From positions 2,407,421 through 2,471,420 of the forward strand of contig NZ_CP111043.1 of the NCBI RefSeq assembly GCF_026250525.1: a DNA stretch of 64,000 nucleotides. The letters are read 5' to 3'. The notes under the pieces were generated by a model that saw only the letters and a list, made by a program, of their open reading frames with translations, was not told where the DNA came from and ran no database searches. Each line of letters begins with the position of its first letter. The first letter of the stretch is position 1. The translations under genes and the position numbers were made by a program. Shown here in pieces: positions 18,526-27,911 of the stretch. The stretch is from Chondrinema litorale. GTDB lineage: Bacteria > Bacteroidota > Bacteroidia > Cytophagales > Flammeovirgaceae.

Positions 18526-19449
18526 ATGCCAATCTCCAAAAGTGATTTAGAAGATGAATATAAAAGCAGAATCAACAGGGTTTTTGAGTATATCGATGAA
18601 AACCTGATGGAAGATTTGTCTTTGGAAACGATCTCTAAAATCGCATTTTTCTCTCCTTATCATTTCCATAGAATATTTAAAACCATTACTGGCGAAACTC
18701 TAAACGAATACATTACCAGACAGCGAATCGAGAAAGCTGCCGCTATGCTTTTACATAATAGCAATAGCAGCATTACAGAAGTTGCGTTTCAATTTGGTTT
18801 TAGCGAAAACTCCGCTTTTACCAGAGTATTTAAGAAGTTTTATCAGTTGAGTCCAACAGCTTTTCGTGAACAACACACAAACAAGTTTAGCAAGATAAAT
18901 CAACTTAAAAGCAAGAATGGTCAAGCCTACCCAAGTCGTGAACAATACCTTAGCAACATTGATAATCTTAAAAAATGGATTAAAATGAATGCTAAAATTG
19001 AAGTAAAGGAAATGCCCAAGATGGAACTGGCATACATCACCTGTATCGGAGATAAAAATGTGAGTAATGCATTTGATAAACTAGTTAAATGGGCAATGCC
19101 AAAAGGTTTGTTGGCGAAAGAAGAAACTAAAATGCTTACCATTTACCACGATAGTTTTAAAATTACCGAGCCAGAAAAAGTGAGAATGAGTGCTTGCATC
19201 TTGCTAACAGAACCAGTTGAAACCGAAGGTGAAATCGGCTTAACTACCATAGAAGCAGACAAGTTTATAAAAGGTAGTTTCGAAATAAATCTTTCAGATT
19301 TTGAGCAAGCATGGAGTGGTTTATTTATCTGGATGAATGAAAACGGATATAAAAAAGCAGACAGAAACCCTTTTGAAATTTTCCACAACAACTACCAAGA
19401 CCACCCAGAAAAAAAGTGTCTTGTTGATTTATATATCCCTATTGAATGA
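18526..19449 (+). CDS. AraC-family regulator with C-terminal GyrI-like effector domain
   Basis: A 307-residue regulator with the DNA-binding part first: two helix-turn-helix units (LETISKIAFFSPYHFHRIFK and ITEVAFQFGFSENSAFTRVF, about residues 30-105), then a linker and a GyrI-like small-molecule domain (about 155-307, IEVKEMPKMELAYI). This is the Rob/MarR-like layout in which binding of hydrophobic compounds activates transcription. It stands 62 bases upstream of a free-standing GyrI-like protein, a likely target gene or partner. Confidence 0.9.
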   Translation: MPISKSDLEDEYKSRINRVFEYIDENLMEDLSLETISKIAFFSPYHFHRIFKTITGETLNEYITRQRIEKAAAMLLHNSNSSITEVAFQFGFSENSAFTRVFKKFYQLSPTAFREQHTNKFSKINQLKSKNGQAYPSREQYLSNIDNLKKWIKMNAKIEVKEMPKMELAYITCIGDKNVSNAFDKLVKWAMPKGLLAKEETKMLTIYHDSFKITEPEKVRMSACILLTEPVETEGEIGLTTIEADKFIKGSFEINLSDFEQAWSGLFIWMNENGYKKADRNPFEIFHNNYQDHPEKKCLVDLYIPIE

Positions 19450-19511
19450 CAGATTGTTGTAGAACAAAGAAACCATAAAATGTTATTTAACTGAATAAAA
19501 TCGACAAAAAT

Positions 19512-20000
19512 ATGCAATACAGAATTGAAACTATACAAGAAAAAAAACTGGTAGGAAAATACTTAACCATGTCATTTGCTAACAACAAAACTGGTGAGTT
19601 ATGGAAAAGCTTTATGCCTTTAAAGAATCATATTCATAATAAAGTAGGAACAGAAATGTATTCTCTACAAAGCTATCCGGCTAATTTTTTTGTGGGATTT
19701 AACCCAAACGCCGAGTTTGAAAAATGGGCTTTGGTGGAGGTTGAGAATTTTAATAATATGCCAGAAGGTTTAGATAGCTTTACACTAAAAGGTGGCATGT
19801 ATGCTGTTTTTGTTTATAAAGGTTATCCGGCTGAAGCAGCACCATTTTTTCAGAATATTTTTGCAAATTGGTTACCTAATTCGCCTTACACACTAGACAT
19901 TCGCCCACATTTCGAAATACTGGGAAGTAAATACCAAAATAATAGTCCAGAATCTGAGGAAGAAGTATGGATACCAATAAGAGAAACGTTTAGCGTTTAG
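19512..20000 (+). CDS. Stand-alone GyrI-like effector-binding protein
   Basis: A 162-residue protein made of the GyrI-like fold alone (MQYRIETIQEKKLVGKYL, then DSFTLKGGMYAVFVYKG, then RPHFEILGSKYQ). Such proteins bind small molecules, some hydrolyse or sequester toxic compounds. The same domain forms the end of the AraC regulator just upstream, so the pair probably senses and buffers the same ligand. Confidence 0.83.
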   Translation: MQYRIETIQEKKLVGKYLTMSFANNKTGELWKSFMPLKNHIHNKVGTEMYSLQSYPANFFVGFNPNAEFEKWALVEVENFNNMPEGLDSFTLKGGMYAVFVYKGYPAEAAPFFQNIFANWLPNSPYTLDIRPHFEILGSKYQNNSPESEEEVWIPIRETFSV

Positions 20001-20021
20001 TTGTATAATTTTAATATTTAA

Positions 20022-20528
20022 ATGGATAATAGAAACTCTACTTTTGTTACTGTACTTGCTTGGGTTTTAATCATATTCTCAGGTTTTGGTTTAGTAATTT
20101 CGATATTCCAAAACATTTTATTGAATACTACTTTCCCTATAGAAGAATTTGAAAATGCGATAACCACTGATGCAGACGATGGAATTTACACGCTAATTTA
20201 TTCAAATTTTAGACTCATAATCGCTTTGGTAGGCTTAATGATACTCACTTTTTTTATAAGCTCTATAGCTTTATTAAAAAGAAAAAACTGGTCGAGAATA
20301 AGCTTATCTATATTGTTTAGTATCGGTATACTTCACATGGTATTTTCAATATTAATGCAATTTTATTTTATCGTAGGAGATGAAGGCTTATTTGACATAG
20401 GCGATCCTTTTTTTTGGGGGATATTGTTTATCGCATTCTTTGGAATAAGCATGATCTCTTTATTACTGTGGTTAATATTTAAGTTAAACTCTAGCAAGAT
20501 AAAAGCTGAATTTATTGGCTACAGTTAA
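20022..20528 (+). CDS. Four-helix membrane protein, unknown function
   Basis: A 168-residue protein with four predicted membrane helices (about 8-30, 60-84, 92-115, 130-152) and an acidic loop after the first. No family recognised. It starts 21 bases after the GyrI-like gene and runs the same way, so the three may form one operon. Confidence 0.7.
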   Translation: MDNRNSTFVTVLAWVLIIFSGFGLVISIFQNILLNTTFPIEEFENAITTDADDGIYTLIYSNFRLIIALVGLMILTFFISSIALLKRKNWSRISLSILFSIGILHMVFSILMQFYFIVGDEGLFDIGDPFFWGILFIAFFGISMISLLLWLIFKLNSSKIKAEFIGYS

Positions 20529-20640
20529 CCTGTAATTGCATTATACAGTTATTTGCTATTCCTAAAAATAAAAAAATACTTGTCGATTTTTCGGTTGCTG
20601 AATCACTAACGCACAGGCTTTTTTGCATAAAAAAACAACT

Positions 20641-21141
20641 ATGCAAAAAGTCTATATCTTAATCTTTTCGATTCTAATATCTCAATCTGTTCTTGGTCAA
20701 GACCTTGGGGTGTATGTATTTGCTAGAACACCACAAATGGCGAGCTACAACTTTAAAAAAGCTAATTCCACTTTTAGCCAAGGTGTGTCGAGTGGTATTG
20801 GTTTCACACATAAAGAGTTATTCTTAGAGCTAGGAGCTTACATTTTAGAAGGAGATAGCTATGGTTATTATTCCTTTTTCGGTTCCAATCTTAATTCGGT
20901 AGATTTTGGTAATTCCATCCATATAAATACAAATCTATTTGGCGAAGTAACCAATATACCTTCTCAAGCAGAGCAATCTGATTCATCATGGATATTTACC
21001 AGTGGAGTGAGCTTTTTCCCGAATGTTCAAATTCAGCAGTTAAATGTTGGGGTGCCTTTGTGTTTAGGTTTGGCCTATCAAGATGATTCTCTTTATCTAA
21101 ATAGTAGATTCATTCTCAACCTTTCTTTCTCGATAAACTAG
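20641..21141 (+). CDS. Exported beta-rich hypothetical protein
   Basis: A 166-residue protein with a signal peptide (MQKVYILIFSILISQSVLGQ). ATG 20641 is chosen over a TTG at 20623 because it opens the signal directly. The mature part alternates aromatic and polar residues and ends FILNLSFSIN, like a small outer-membrane barrel strand pattern, but it is short for a full barrel. Function unknown. Confidence 0.68.
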   Translation: MQKVYILIFSILISQSVLGQDLGVYVFARTPQMASYNFKKANSTFSQGVSSGIGFTHKELFLELGAYILEGDSYGYYSFFGSNLNSVDFGNSIHINTNLFGEVTNIPSQAEQSDSSWIFTSGVSFFPNVQIQQLNVGVPLCLGLAYQDDSLYLNSRFILNLSFSIN

Positions 21142-21150
21142 TTTTCATTC

Positions 21151-21315
21151 ATGAAATACAAATTAGACATAGAAGAAACTCAATACGAAAGTTTAAAACG
21201 AGCATTGAGCCAACAAAACTGGAAAGACGGAAACGAATATAATGCAGGCAAAGATAGCTTTATAAAAAGAGAAGAAGCCAAAGCGATAGAATGGTATAAG
21301 CAACAGAAAAGTTAA
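21151..21315 (+). CDS. Small 54-residue hypothetical protein
   Basis: An ATG nine bases after the previous stop opens a 54-codon frame: soluble, charged, helical (LDIEETQYESLKRALSQQNW) with an unbiased composition and a natural stop. Its length and helix pattern look like a real small protein rather than chance. No family recognised. Confidence 0.5.
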   Translation: MKYKLDIEETQYESLKRALSQQNWKDGNEYNAGKDSFIKREEAKAIEWYKQQKS

Positions 21316-21397
21316 AGTGATAACAAACTGTAGAATACTTTTTTAGCTGAGTATTTTATAGTTTGAGTGAAACATCGGAGCTGATTGATTTAAATAA

Positions 21398-21429
21398 TTG
21401 TGTAGCCAACAATTTTGTGAGTAGATTTA
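21398..21429 (+). promoter_or_regulatory. Candidate promoter of the S9 peptidase gene
   Basis: TAGATTTA (21422-21429) matches seven of eight positions of the Bacteroidota -7 element TAnnTTTG, with TTG 21 bases upstream at 21398-21400. Transcription would start near 21436, about 54 bases before the start codon. Weak by itself because the region is AT-rich. Confidence 0.35.
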
Positions 21430-21489
21430 TACATCTGAAAAACCAGCTTTTTTCAGTCGCTAATTATTAACAAACAAAAAAACTACACA

Positions 21490-23499
21490 ATGAGAATCAC
21501 CACACTGTTTTTTTTATTATTCACAGTATTTCAGGTACAGGCACAAAGCGGGAAGAAAGTGATGTCTGTAATCGATTTTTTAAATGTTCCCGGAGTTTCA
21601 AACCCACAGCTTTCTCCTGATGGGAGTGAGTTGGTTTATGTATTTTCTGAAAGTGACTGGGATGCCAACAAACAAGTTGGGCATATCTGGAAAGTAGGTA
21701 TCGATGGAAGCAACAGCTACCAGTTTACCTACGGAGATGGTGGCGAAGGTAGCCCTGCTTGGTCGCCAGATGGCAAATGGATAAGCTTTATAGCTAAAAG
21801 AGGAGACAATGAAGCTAGCCAACTTTACCTTATCCGTGCAAATGGTGGAGAAGGTAAACAATTGAACACGCATAAAACTGGTGTATCAAATTATACTTGG
21901 GCTCCAGATGGTAAGTCGATCTATTTTGTGGCAACAGACACATTATCTTCTGATGAAGAAACAGCCAAAAAAGAAAATGACGATGTTTACCTCTACGATG
22001 AAAACTACAAGCAAAAACATCTTTGGAAAATTACCTTAGAAGATGAAAAAGAAGCGCAAATTACTTCTGGCGATTATTCTATTTTGAGCTACGATCTTTC
22101 TGCTGATGGTAAGAAAATCGTATTTCATAAAGGAGTAAATCCATTGTACGATTACTATCCTAAAAGCAATGTTTGGGTAATGGATAGCAATGGAGAAAAT
22201 GCAGTACAATTAACAGATAATGATGTAGCAGAAAGTGGAGCTAAAATCTCTCCTGATGGTTCGCAAGTATTATTTACTGCATTTACCAACAAAGATTTCG
22301 AATTATATTACAATGATAAACTGTTTGTTCTTCCTGCTGATGGAAGTAGCAAAGCTGTAGTGCCAATCAAAGATTTCCCTTACGAAGTTTCTACTGCTGA
22401 GTGGGCTGCTGATGGCAAATCGATCTTTTTAATTGCAAATATGGGTAGCCAAACTCAACTATGGCAATTCCAACTAAGCAACAAAAAGCTTACTCAGTTA
22501 ACCAAAGGTAATCACTCTGTAGGTGGTTGGGATTATGAGCCAAAGTTAGGCAAGCATGTAATGACAGTAAGTACCATGGAAAATCCGGGTGATGTGTTTA
22601 AACTGGAAAACGGCTCACTTACTCAGGTTACTCATCAGTACGATTACTTAGCAGAAGAATATTATTTGCCAAAGCAAGAGCTTATTACTTGGAAAGGTAA
22701 AGATGGTGTAAAAGTAGAAGGTTTAGTGTACTACCCACACGATTACCAAAAAGGTAAAAAATATCCATTAGTAGTGCAGACACATGGTGGACCTGCTTCG
22801 TCAGATAAGTTTGGCTTTTCAAGAAGTTTTACTAGATACAATGCTGTGTTTACTGGAAAAGGTTATGTGGTTCTACAACCAAACTATAGAGGTAGTACAG
22901 GTTACGGAGACGATTTTCTTCGCGATATGGTAGGTAGCTACTTCCACCAATCTCACTTAGATGTAATGGCAGGTGTAGATTATTTAATTAAAGAAGGTGT
23001 AGCTGACGGAGATAAATTGGTGAAAATGGGTTGGAGTGCCGGTGGCCACATGACCAACAAGATTATCACTTTTACAGATCGTTTTAAAGCTGCCTCTTCG
23101 GGTGCTGGTGCTATTAACTGGATTGGCATGTATGCACAAAGTGATGTAAGAACTTACAGAACCCCTTGGTTTGGTGGTACTCCTTGGCAAAAAGATGCAC
23201 CGATTGATAAATACTGGGATCATTCTCCGCTAAAAGATATTAGCAAAGTTACAACACCAACATTGGTAGTTGTAGGTGAAAGCGACCCAAGAGTGCCATT
23301 GCCTCAGTCTTTGGAGTTGTATCGTGCTTTAAGAAGTAATGGTGTACCAACACATTTATTAGTTGCACCAAGAGAGCCACACGGCTGGCAAGAATTAAGA
23401 CACCGTTTGTACAAGATTAACATGGAATTAGATTGGTTTGCTAAATATGCACTAGACCAAACTTTCGAATGGGAAAAAGTGCCGGAAAAAGCTGATTGA
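21490..23499 (+). CDS. Exported S9-family prolyl oligopeptidase-like peptidase
   Basis: A 669-residue secreted serine peptidase: signal peptide (about 1-19), a beta-propeller with PD40/TolB repeats (LSPDGSELVYVFS, WSPDGKWISFIA, ISPDGSQVLFTAF), then the alpha/beta hydrolase domain from about 400. The triad is Ser516 (GWSAGGH), Asp599 (GESDPRVP) and His631 (EPHGW). The family releases dipeptides or acylated residues from small peptides that pass the propeller. Single gene with its own apparent promoter and terminator; probably a periplasmic peptide scavenger. Confidence 0.94.
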   Translation: MRITTLFFLLFTVFQVQAQSGKKVMSVIDFLNVPGVSNPQLSPDGSELVYVFSESDWDANKQVGHIWKVGIDGSNSYQFTYGDGGEGSPAWSPDGKWISFIAKRGDNEASQLYLIRANGGEGKQLNTHKTGVSNYTWAPDGKSIYFVATDTLSSDEETAKKENDDVYLYDENYKQKHLWKITLEDEKEAQITSGDYSILSYDLSADGKKIVFHKGVNPLYDYYPKSNVWVMDSNGENAVQLTDNDVAESGAKISPDGSQVLFTAFTNKDFELYYNDKLFVLPADGSSKAVVPIKDFPYEVSTAEWAADGKSIFLIANMGSQTQLWQFQLSNKKLTQLTKGNHSVGGWDYEPKLGKHVMTVSTMENPGDVFKLENGSLTQVTHQYDYLAEEYYLPKQELITWKGKDGVKVEGLVYYPHDYQKGKKYPLVVQTHGGPASSDKFGFSRSFTRYNAVFTGKGYVVLQPNYRGSTGYGDDFLRDMVGSYFHQSHLDVMAGVDYLIKEGVADGDKLVKMGWSAGGHMTNKIITFTDRFKAASSGAGAINWIGMYAQSDVRTYRTPWFGGTPWQKDAPIDKYWDHSPLKDISKVTTPTLVVVGESDPRVPLPQSLELYRALRSNGVPTHLLVAPREPHGWQELRHRLYKINMELDWFAKYALDQTFEWEKVPEKAD

Positions 23500-23552
23500 T
23501 GAAACCCTTTGACTTGTGAGAGGGGAAGTAAATATTGTATAAGTTAATTTTG

Positions 23553-23600
23553 AAATTGCAGGCAAACGCAGCATAAACACTGTTTTGCCTGCAATTTTTT
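23553..23600 (+). terminator. Rho-independent terminator after the S9 peptidase
   Basis: A perfect 14-base stem, AAATTGCAGGCAAA (23553-23566) with its complement at 23584-23597, a 17-base loop and a T-run. Among the strongest terminators in the window. Confidence 0.9.
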
Positions 23601-23617
23601 TATGCGTAAATTAGAAA

Positions 23618-24568
23618 ATGCTACTTAATGAATTTCCAGATTTATCGTGGATAAGAAAGCAATCCAAAAGTAATTTTGAAGACCAACGAGGTGTGAAAAA
23701 TATTTTGCTGCCAGACAAAGGTTGGCCAGATGTAATTTTAAATACAAAGTCTTTTGGTGCAGAACGAAATGGTATACTGGCTCCCTTTAGTATTTTTATG
23801 AATCTAAAAGGCAACAGTAAAGTAGTAGCAGATGGCAAACAAGTAGAAATTACCGAAAATACTTTTTGTGTTGTAAACAAAGGGCAGCATTACGATTTAA
23901 CCATTCCAGAAAGTTTTTCGCCCACCCACACATTTAATATACACTTTAGCGAAAAGCTGTTTTCAGAAACTTTGTATGCGCTTAGAAATTCGCAGAGTAA
24001 TTTATTAGATAACCCTAATATGTATCAGCCAGTAGATCATCATGTATTTGTAAGGTCGAGTTGGAAAGATGCAAAGCAGACGCGTTTAATTAAGCAAATT
24101 ATACAGTTACAAGCGCAAGCAACAGATTATGTTTTGGAAGAAGAAGCCATGCTGTTAAGCGCTTTTTTAGAAAATATACTAGAACAAACAGATAAAGAAT
24201 ATAAGGGTTTTGAAAGTATATCTTCCCAATCGAAAGCGACTAGAGAAGAATTAGTCAAAAGACTCTCTGTAGCTACCGATTATATGCATGCAAACTTTTA
24301 TAAAAACATTTCTGTGGACGAGTTGAGTGCCATAGCTTGTCTTTCTAAATTTCATTTTATCAGAACTTTTAAAGCCGCTTTTTTCTGTAGTCCGCATCAA
24401 TATATCATGAACTTGCGACTCCAAAAAGCAGAAGACTTACTTAAATATTCTAATAAAGAAATTGCCGAAATCGCTTTGGCTGTTGGCTTTGAAGAACCTA
24501 ATTCGTTTTACAAATTCTTTAAAAAATACCGTAATTCTTCCCCTTTAGCTTATAGAAAAAGTAAATAG
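23618..24568 (+). CDS. AraC-family transcriptional regulator
   Basis: A 316-residue regulator with an N-terminal cupin-like sensing part (about 45-105, with GNSKVVADGKQVEITENTF) and a C-terminal AraC DNA-binding domain (about 215-316: DELSAIACLSKFHFIRTFK, then IAEIALAVGFEEPNSFYKFF). It lies between a strong terminator and a gene for a multi-helix membrane protein 55 bases downstream, its most likely partner. Ligand unknown. Confidence 0.9.
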   Translation: MLLNEFPDLSWIRKQSKSNFEDQRGVKNILLPDKGWPDVILNTKSFGAERNGILAPFSIFMNLKGNSKVVADGKQVEITENTFCVVNKGQHYDLTIPESFSPTHTFNIHFSEKLFSETLYALRNSQSNLLDNPNMYQPVDHHVFVRSSWKDAKQTRLIKQIIQLQAQATDYVLEEEAMLLSAFLENILEQTDKEYKGFESISSQSKATREELVKRLSVATDYMHANFYKNISVDELSAIACLSKFHFIRTFKAAFFCSPHQYIMNLRLQKAEDLLKYSNKEIAEIALAVGFEEPNSFYKFFKKYRNSSPLAYRKSK

Positions 24569-24623
24569 CAATTTTGGATAGTCATCTATGAGCATCATCC
24601 ATTAATATTGAAATAAAAAAGCT

Positions 24624-25301
24624 ATGGTTTTAATAGGTTTCTATCTCTTATCTGCAATAATGTTTTTTACAGTGTTTATGCTGTTTAAACTCACAAATGC
24701 ACCACAAAAATTTTATATCCGATATGGTTTGGGCTTTCTGCTATGGTTGCTTTACGTAACTTTTATATCAGCATCAGGAATACTCAGTAATTTTAGTTTG
24801 CCACCAAGAATGCCCCTGTTAATTGTAATTCCGGCAATTGTGTTTATTATTTACATTACTTCCACAGATGTTTTTAAAAAGCTCATGCAGCATATTCCAT
24901 TACATGTAATTATTTACATACAGTCATTTCGAATAGGAGTAGAGATTTTAATTTATGGCGCTTTTATCAATGGTGTTTTTCCAGAAAGAGCGACTTTCGA
25001 AGGTATTAATTACGATATTTTAGTGGGTATTTCTGCTTTAATAGTGGCTTTTATAGTACAAAAAAACAAGATTGGAACACAGGCAATTTTTATTTGGAAT
25101 GTAGTATCACTGGCGATTCTAACTGTTACAGTTTATGCCTTTATCTCATCATATTACTTTAGCGATTTTCTGGAAGCGAATCAAAAACTAGCTTTCATTA
25201 AAATGCCTTATATATTGTTGCCATCGGTTTTACTTCCCTTTGCCATATTTTACCATGTAGTTTCTATTAGGCAGTTGGTGTTTAAGTTAATAAGAAGTTG
25301 A
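24624..25301 (+). CDS. Multi-pass membrane protein, unknown function
   Basis: A 225-residue protein with about seven membrane helices, beginning MVLIGFYLLSAIMFFTVFML. No transport or enzyme motif is evident. Similar proteins occur beside AraC regulators in this phylum, and here it directly follows one, so regulation by that protein is plausible. Function not assignable. Confidence 0.75.
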   Translation: MVLIGFYLLSAIMFFTVFMLFKLTNAPQKFYIRYGLGFLLWLLYVTFISASGILSNFSLPPRMPLLIVIPAIVFIIYITSTDVFKKLMQHIPLHVIIYIQSFRIGVEILIYGAFINGVFPERATFEGINYDILVGISALIVAFIVQKNKIGTQAIFIWNVVSLAILTVTVYAFISSYYFSDFLEANQKLAFIKMPYILLPSVLLPFAIFYHVVSIRQLVFKLIRS

Positions 25302-25326
25302 TTTTGTATTATAAGTTGAATAGAAA

Positions 25327-26118
25327 ATGATAGAAAAAAAGGTACTTGAACTTGTTTCTTCAATAGATGAATTTACTCAATTTGTTCATCATAAAATTGT
25401 AATGGAGGTTTTAAACTCAAAATTATATATTGAAGAGCCCAGAAAGTTTTTTTATACTGTGCTAGTTAAAAGCAATAATGGATTAATGGCTTCTAACCAG
25501 TTGATTGATAAATTTAATTCTCTTCCTCATATCCTTGATAGTTTATTCGTCATATTAAGATCACTACTCTCAGATACAATAACCTTTTATTATGTTTTAC
25601 ATAAAAGCTTTGAAAAGGAAAATTTAGAAGAAAACATTAAGAATTTATATTTTGATCATATTCGTTGGTCCTTAGAAAATGTGAAAAAAGTTCATAGAGT
25701 TATTTTTTCATTGAATGAGGAACAAGTTGATGAGGAAATAAATAAAATTAAAATGATAAATAAAGAATTTTTTGATGAAAATGGTGAACCTACTGTAGAA
25801 AATAAATCAATAATGCCTAGTGCTGCAATACGCTTTATCTTTAGTAACAATACTAAAAAATTGAATATAGAAAATTTAAAATATGCTTTTTCACTTTATG
25901 AAATATTTTCAAAATATGAGCATTTTGGACAGTTTAGCTATGGTTTAGTACATAGGCAATTTAAACAAGAAAACAAACAACAACTTTTTGATGAAATTAA
26001 AACATCAATAGAAATAATAACTAATACTATTAATCACACATTAAATGCTTGGCCTGATTTACGAGATAAAACCAAAGATGCTTTAACATTATTAAGAGAG
26101 CAGATTTCTAAAGTATGA
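25327..26118 (+). CDS. Hypothetical helical protein
   Basis: A 263-residue soluble, almost entirely helical protein (DSLFVILRSLLSDTITFYYV, ALTLLREQISKV). The central LRSLLSD segment with flanking His/Tyr resembles the DUF5677-type pattern, but I am not sure of this. No signal peptide. Codon use is more AT-rich than the genes on either side, which may point to a younger acquisition. Confidence 0.65.
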   Translation: MIEKKVLELVSSIDEFTQFVHHKIVMEVLNSKLYIEEPRKFFYTVLVKSNNGLMASNQLIDKFNSLPHILDSLFVILRSLLSDTITFYYVLHKSFEKENLEENIKNLYFDHIRWSLENVKKVHRVIFSLNEEQVDEEINKIKMINKEFFDENGEPTVENKSIMPSAAIRFIFSNNTKKLNIENLKYAFSLYEIFSKYEHFGQFSYGLVHRQFKQENKQQLFDEIKTSIEIITNTINHTLNAWPDLRDKTKDALTLLREQISKV

Positions 26119-26200
26119 TTAGTTAAAGTTAATCTAAGATACATTGACTTTCTCAGCGCAATAGGCTAACTTATTGTAACAGATTTTTTAACTGATTACA

Positions 26201-26716
26201 ATGAAAAATAAAACCATTTATCTGCTTCTTGGTCAAAAAGGCAGTGGAAAAACTTTTATAGGTTATTTGTTTGAAAAGCATTTCCAGATAAAATTTATTA
26301 GAGTAGAAGATTGGGCAAAACAGATTAAAAAAGATAGGCAGATTGATAATGAGTCTTATTTGCAAGAAGTATTCTCAGCCATTGAGAAAGGAATTAGAAC
26401 AACGTTAACCGAGTGCGATCAATTAGTTTTTGAGTCAACCGGACTTACTATTTATTTCGATCAGATGCTTGCGAGTCTAAAGCGAGATTTTGAAGTTGTT
26501 ACAATTCAGATGCTAGCTGATCCAAATCTGTGTTTAAACAGGGTAAAAACCAGAGATCAATCTATTCACATTAATGTTTCAGATGATCAAGTAAACGCGA
26601 TTAATACGCAAGTGCTTCAAAAGCAATTCGAAACAGATTTTATTATAGACAACAACCAGCAAACAGAAGGTGCTATTAAAACTATGATAGCTGAAATCTT
26701 AGAGACTATTAATTGA
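26201..26716 (+). CDS. P-loop kinase-like ATP-binding protein
   Basis: A 171-residue protein with a Walker A motif GQKGSGKT (residues 11-18) and the small-kinase layout of shikimate, gluconate or dephospho-CoA kinases, including a late VKTRDQS segment resembling a lid. The substrate cannot be told. Stand-alone gene. Confidence 0.78.
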   Translation: MKNKTIYLLLGQKGSGKTFIGYLFEKHFQIKFIRVEDWAKQIKKDRQIDNESYLQEVFSAIEKGIRTTLTECDQLVFESTGLTIYFDQMLASLKRDFEVVTIQMLADPNLCLNRVKTRDQSIHINVSDDQVNAINTQVLQKQFETDFIIDNNQQTEGAIKTMIAEILETIN

Positions 26717-26818
26717 GTATTTGTTAGCCGCATAAAATACCCCAAAATTGACTATTTACTAATTTATTGGATTCTTGAATCTCGATTTACTAAAGCCTAT
26801 CTCATCAAATATTAAAGA

Positions 26819-27394
26819 ATGACCAGAAAACTATTTATTACGAGCTGCTTTTTACTTTGTGTGTTTTCATGTTTTAGTCAGAACCTTACTAAAAAGCAAA
26901 AAGAATATGCTACTATAGGTTCATCTTCAATTCAGTATTATGCTAAGAAGAAAAGCCTTAATAAAAATGTGATATATGTTAATGGAGGCATTATACCCTT
27001 GTGGGAAGCTTATAACATCAATTATGAAAGAATGATGGTAAACCTCAAAGGTAATTTTGTAAATAGCCTTTGGGTAAGAGCCGGAGCAGGTGGTTGGGGT
27101 TTGCATACAGAAAAAGGCGGGCATGTGTTAACGACTTTTATGATGCTTTTAGGTTCAAAAAATAGTCATGTTGAGTTGAGTGCCGGAGTAACTCTGTTGG
27201 AAGAGGCACTTTCTGGTAGCAGTAATAATGATTTATCATATCAAAACCCCAATAGTTATTCTAGTGATGAGAATCCTTTGTATCCGGCGGGTGGTGTTTC
27301 ATATAGGTATCAGAAACCAGAAGGCCACTTTATTTTTAGAACCGGAGTTACTTTTCCAGAGCATTTGCATTTCAGTTTTGGCTATGCTTTTTAA
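26819..27394 (+). CDS. Exported beta-barrel-like hypothetical protein
   Basis: A 191-residue protein with a signal peptide ending at about FSCFSQ (residue 21). The mature part shows amphipathic strands (NVIYVNGGIIPLWEAYNINYE, HVELSAGVTLL, RTGVTFPEHLHFSFGYAF) and ends in Phe, as outer-membrane barrels do. Eight strands would fit the length. No specific family. Confidence 0.68.
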   Translation: MTRKLFITSCFLLCVFSCFSQNLTKKQKEYATIGSSSIQYYAKKKSLNKNVIYVNGGIIPLWEAYNINYERMMVNLKGNFVNSLWVRAGAGGWGLHTEKGGHVLTTFMMLLGSKNSHVELSAGVTLLEEALSGSSNNDLSYQNPNSYSSDENPLYPAGGVSYRYQKPEGHFIFRTGVTFPEHLHFSFGYAF

Positions 27395-27475
27395 TACTTA
27401 GTTACTTAAAACTAACCGGAATTTATTCTCTCTACCTTTACAGCTAACTTTGTTTAGTAACAAAAGTGGAATTGC

Positions 27476-27907
27476 ATGTTAGTAAAGATAACTCAAATAA
27501 CGCCAGAAGATACTTGGCATTTACGACATACTGTAATGTGGCCAGATAAACCTGCATCATATGTTAAGCTAGAAGAAGACAAACAAGGCACTCACTATGG
27601 TTTATGGCAAGGTGAAGAGCTAATTGGAGTAGTTTCTTTATTTTATGAAAATGGCAAGGCTCAGTTTAGAAAACTGGCAGTAAAAGTCTCTGAACAGGGT
27701 AAAGGTTATGGCTCAAAGTTACTAGCTCACTTAATGCAAGAAGTTACTCATCAAAACATTTCTCTAAATCAAAATATTCAATCTATTTGGTGTAATGCCC
27801 GATCAGACAAAACCACTTTTTATAAGAAGTTTGGTATGCTCGAAACCGACAAAACCTTTAGCAAAGGTGGAATCGACTATGTAATTATGGAGAAGCTTTT
27901 AAGTTGA
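27476..27907 (+). CDS. GNAT-family N-acetyltransferase
   Basis: A 143-residue acetyltransferase. The acetyl-CoA pyrophosphate-binding motif is clear: FRKLAVKVSEQGKGYGSKLL, with QGKGYG. The N-terminal HLRHTVMWPDKP pattern occurs in a common subgroup of unknown substrate. It ends five bases before a Crp-like regulator and is probably co-transcribed with it. Confidence 0.88.
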   Translation: MLVKITQITPEDTWHLRHTVMWPDKPASYVKLEEDKQGTHYGLWQGEELIGVVSLFYENGKAQFRKLAVKVSEQGKGYGSKLLAHLMQEVTHQNISLNQNIQSIWCNARSDKTTFYKKFGMLETDKTFSKGGIDYVIMEKLLS

Positions 27908-27911
27908 TTTA

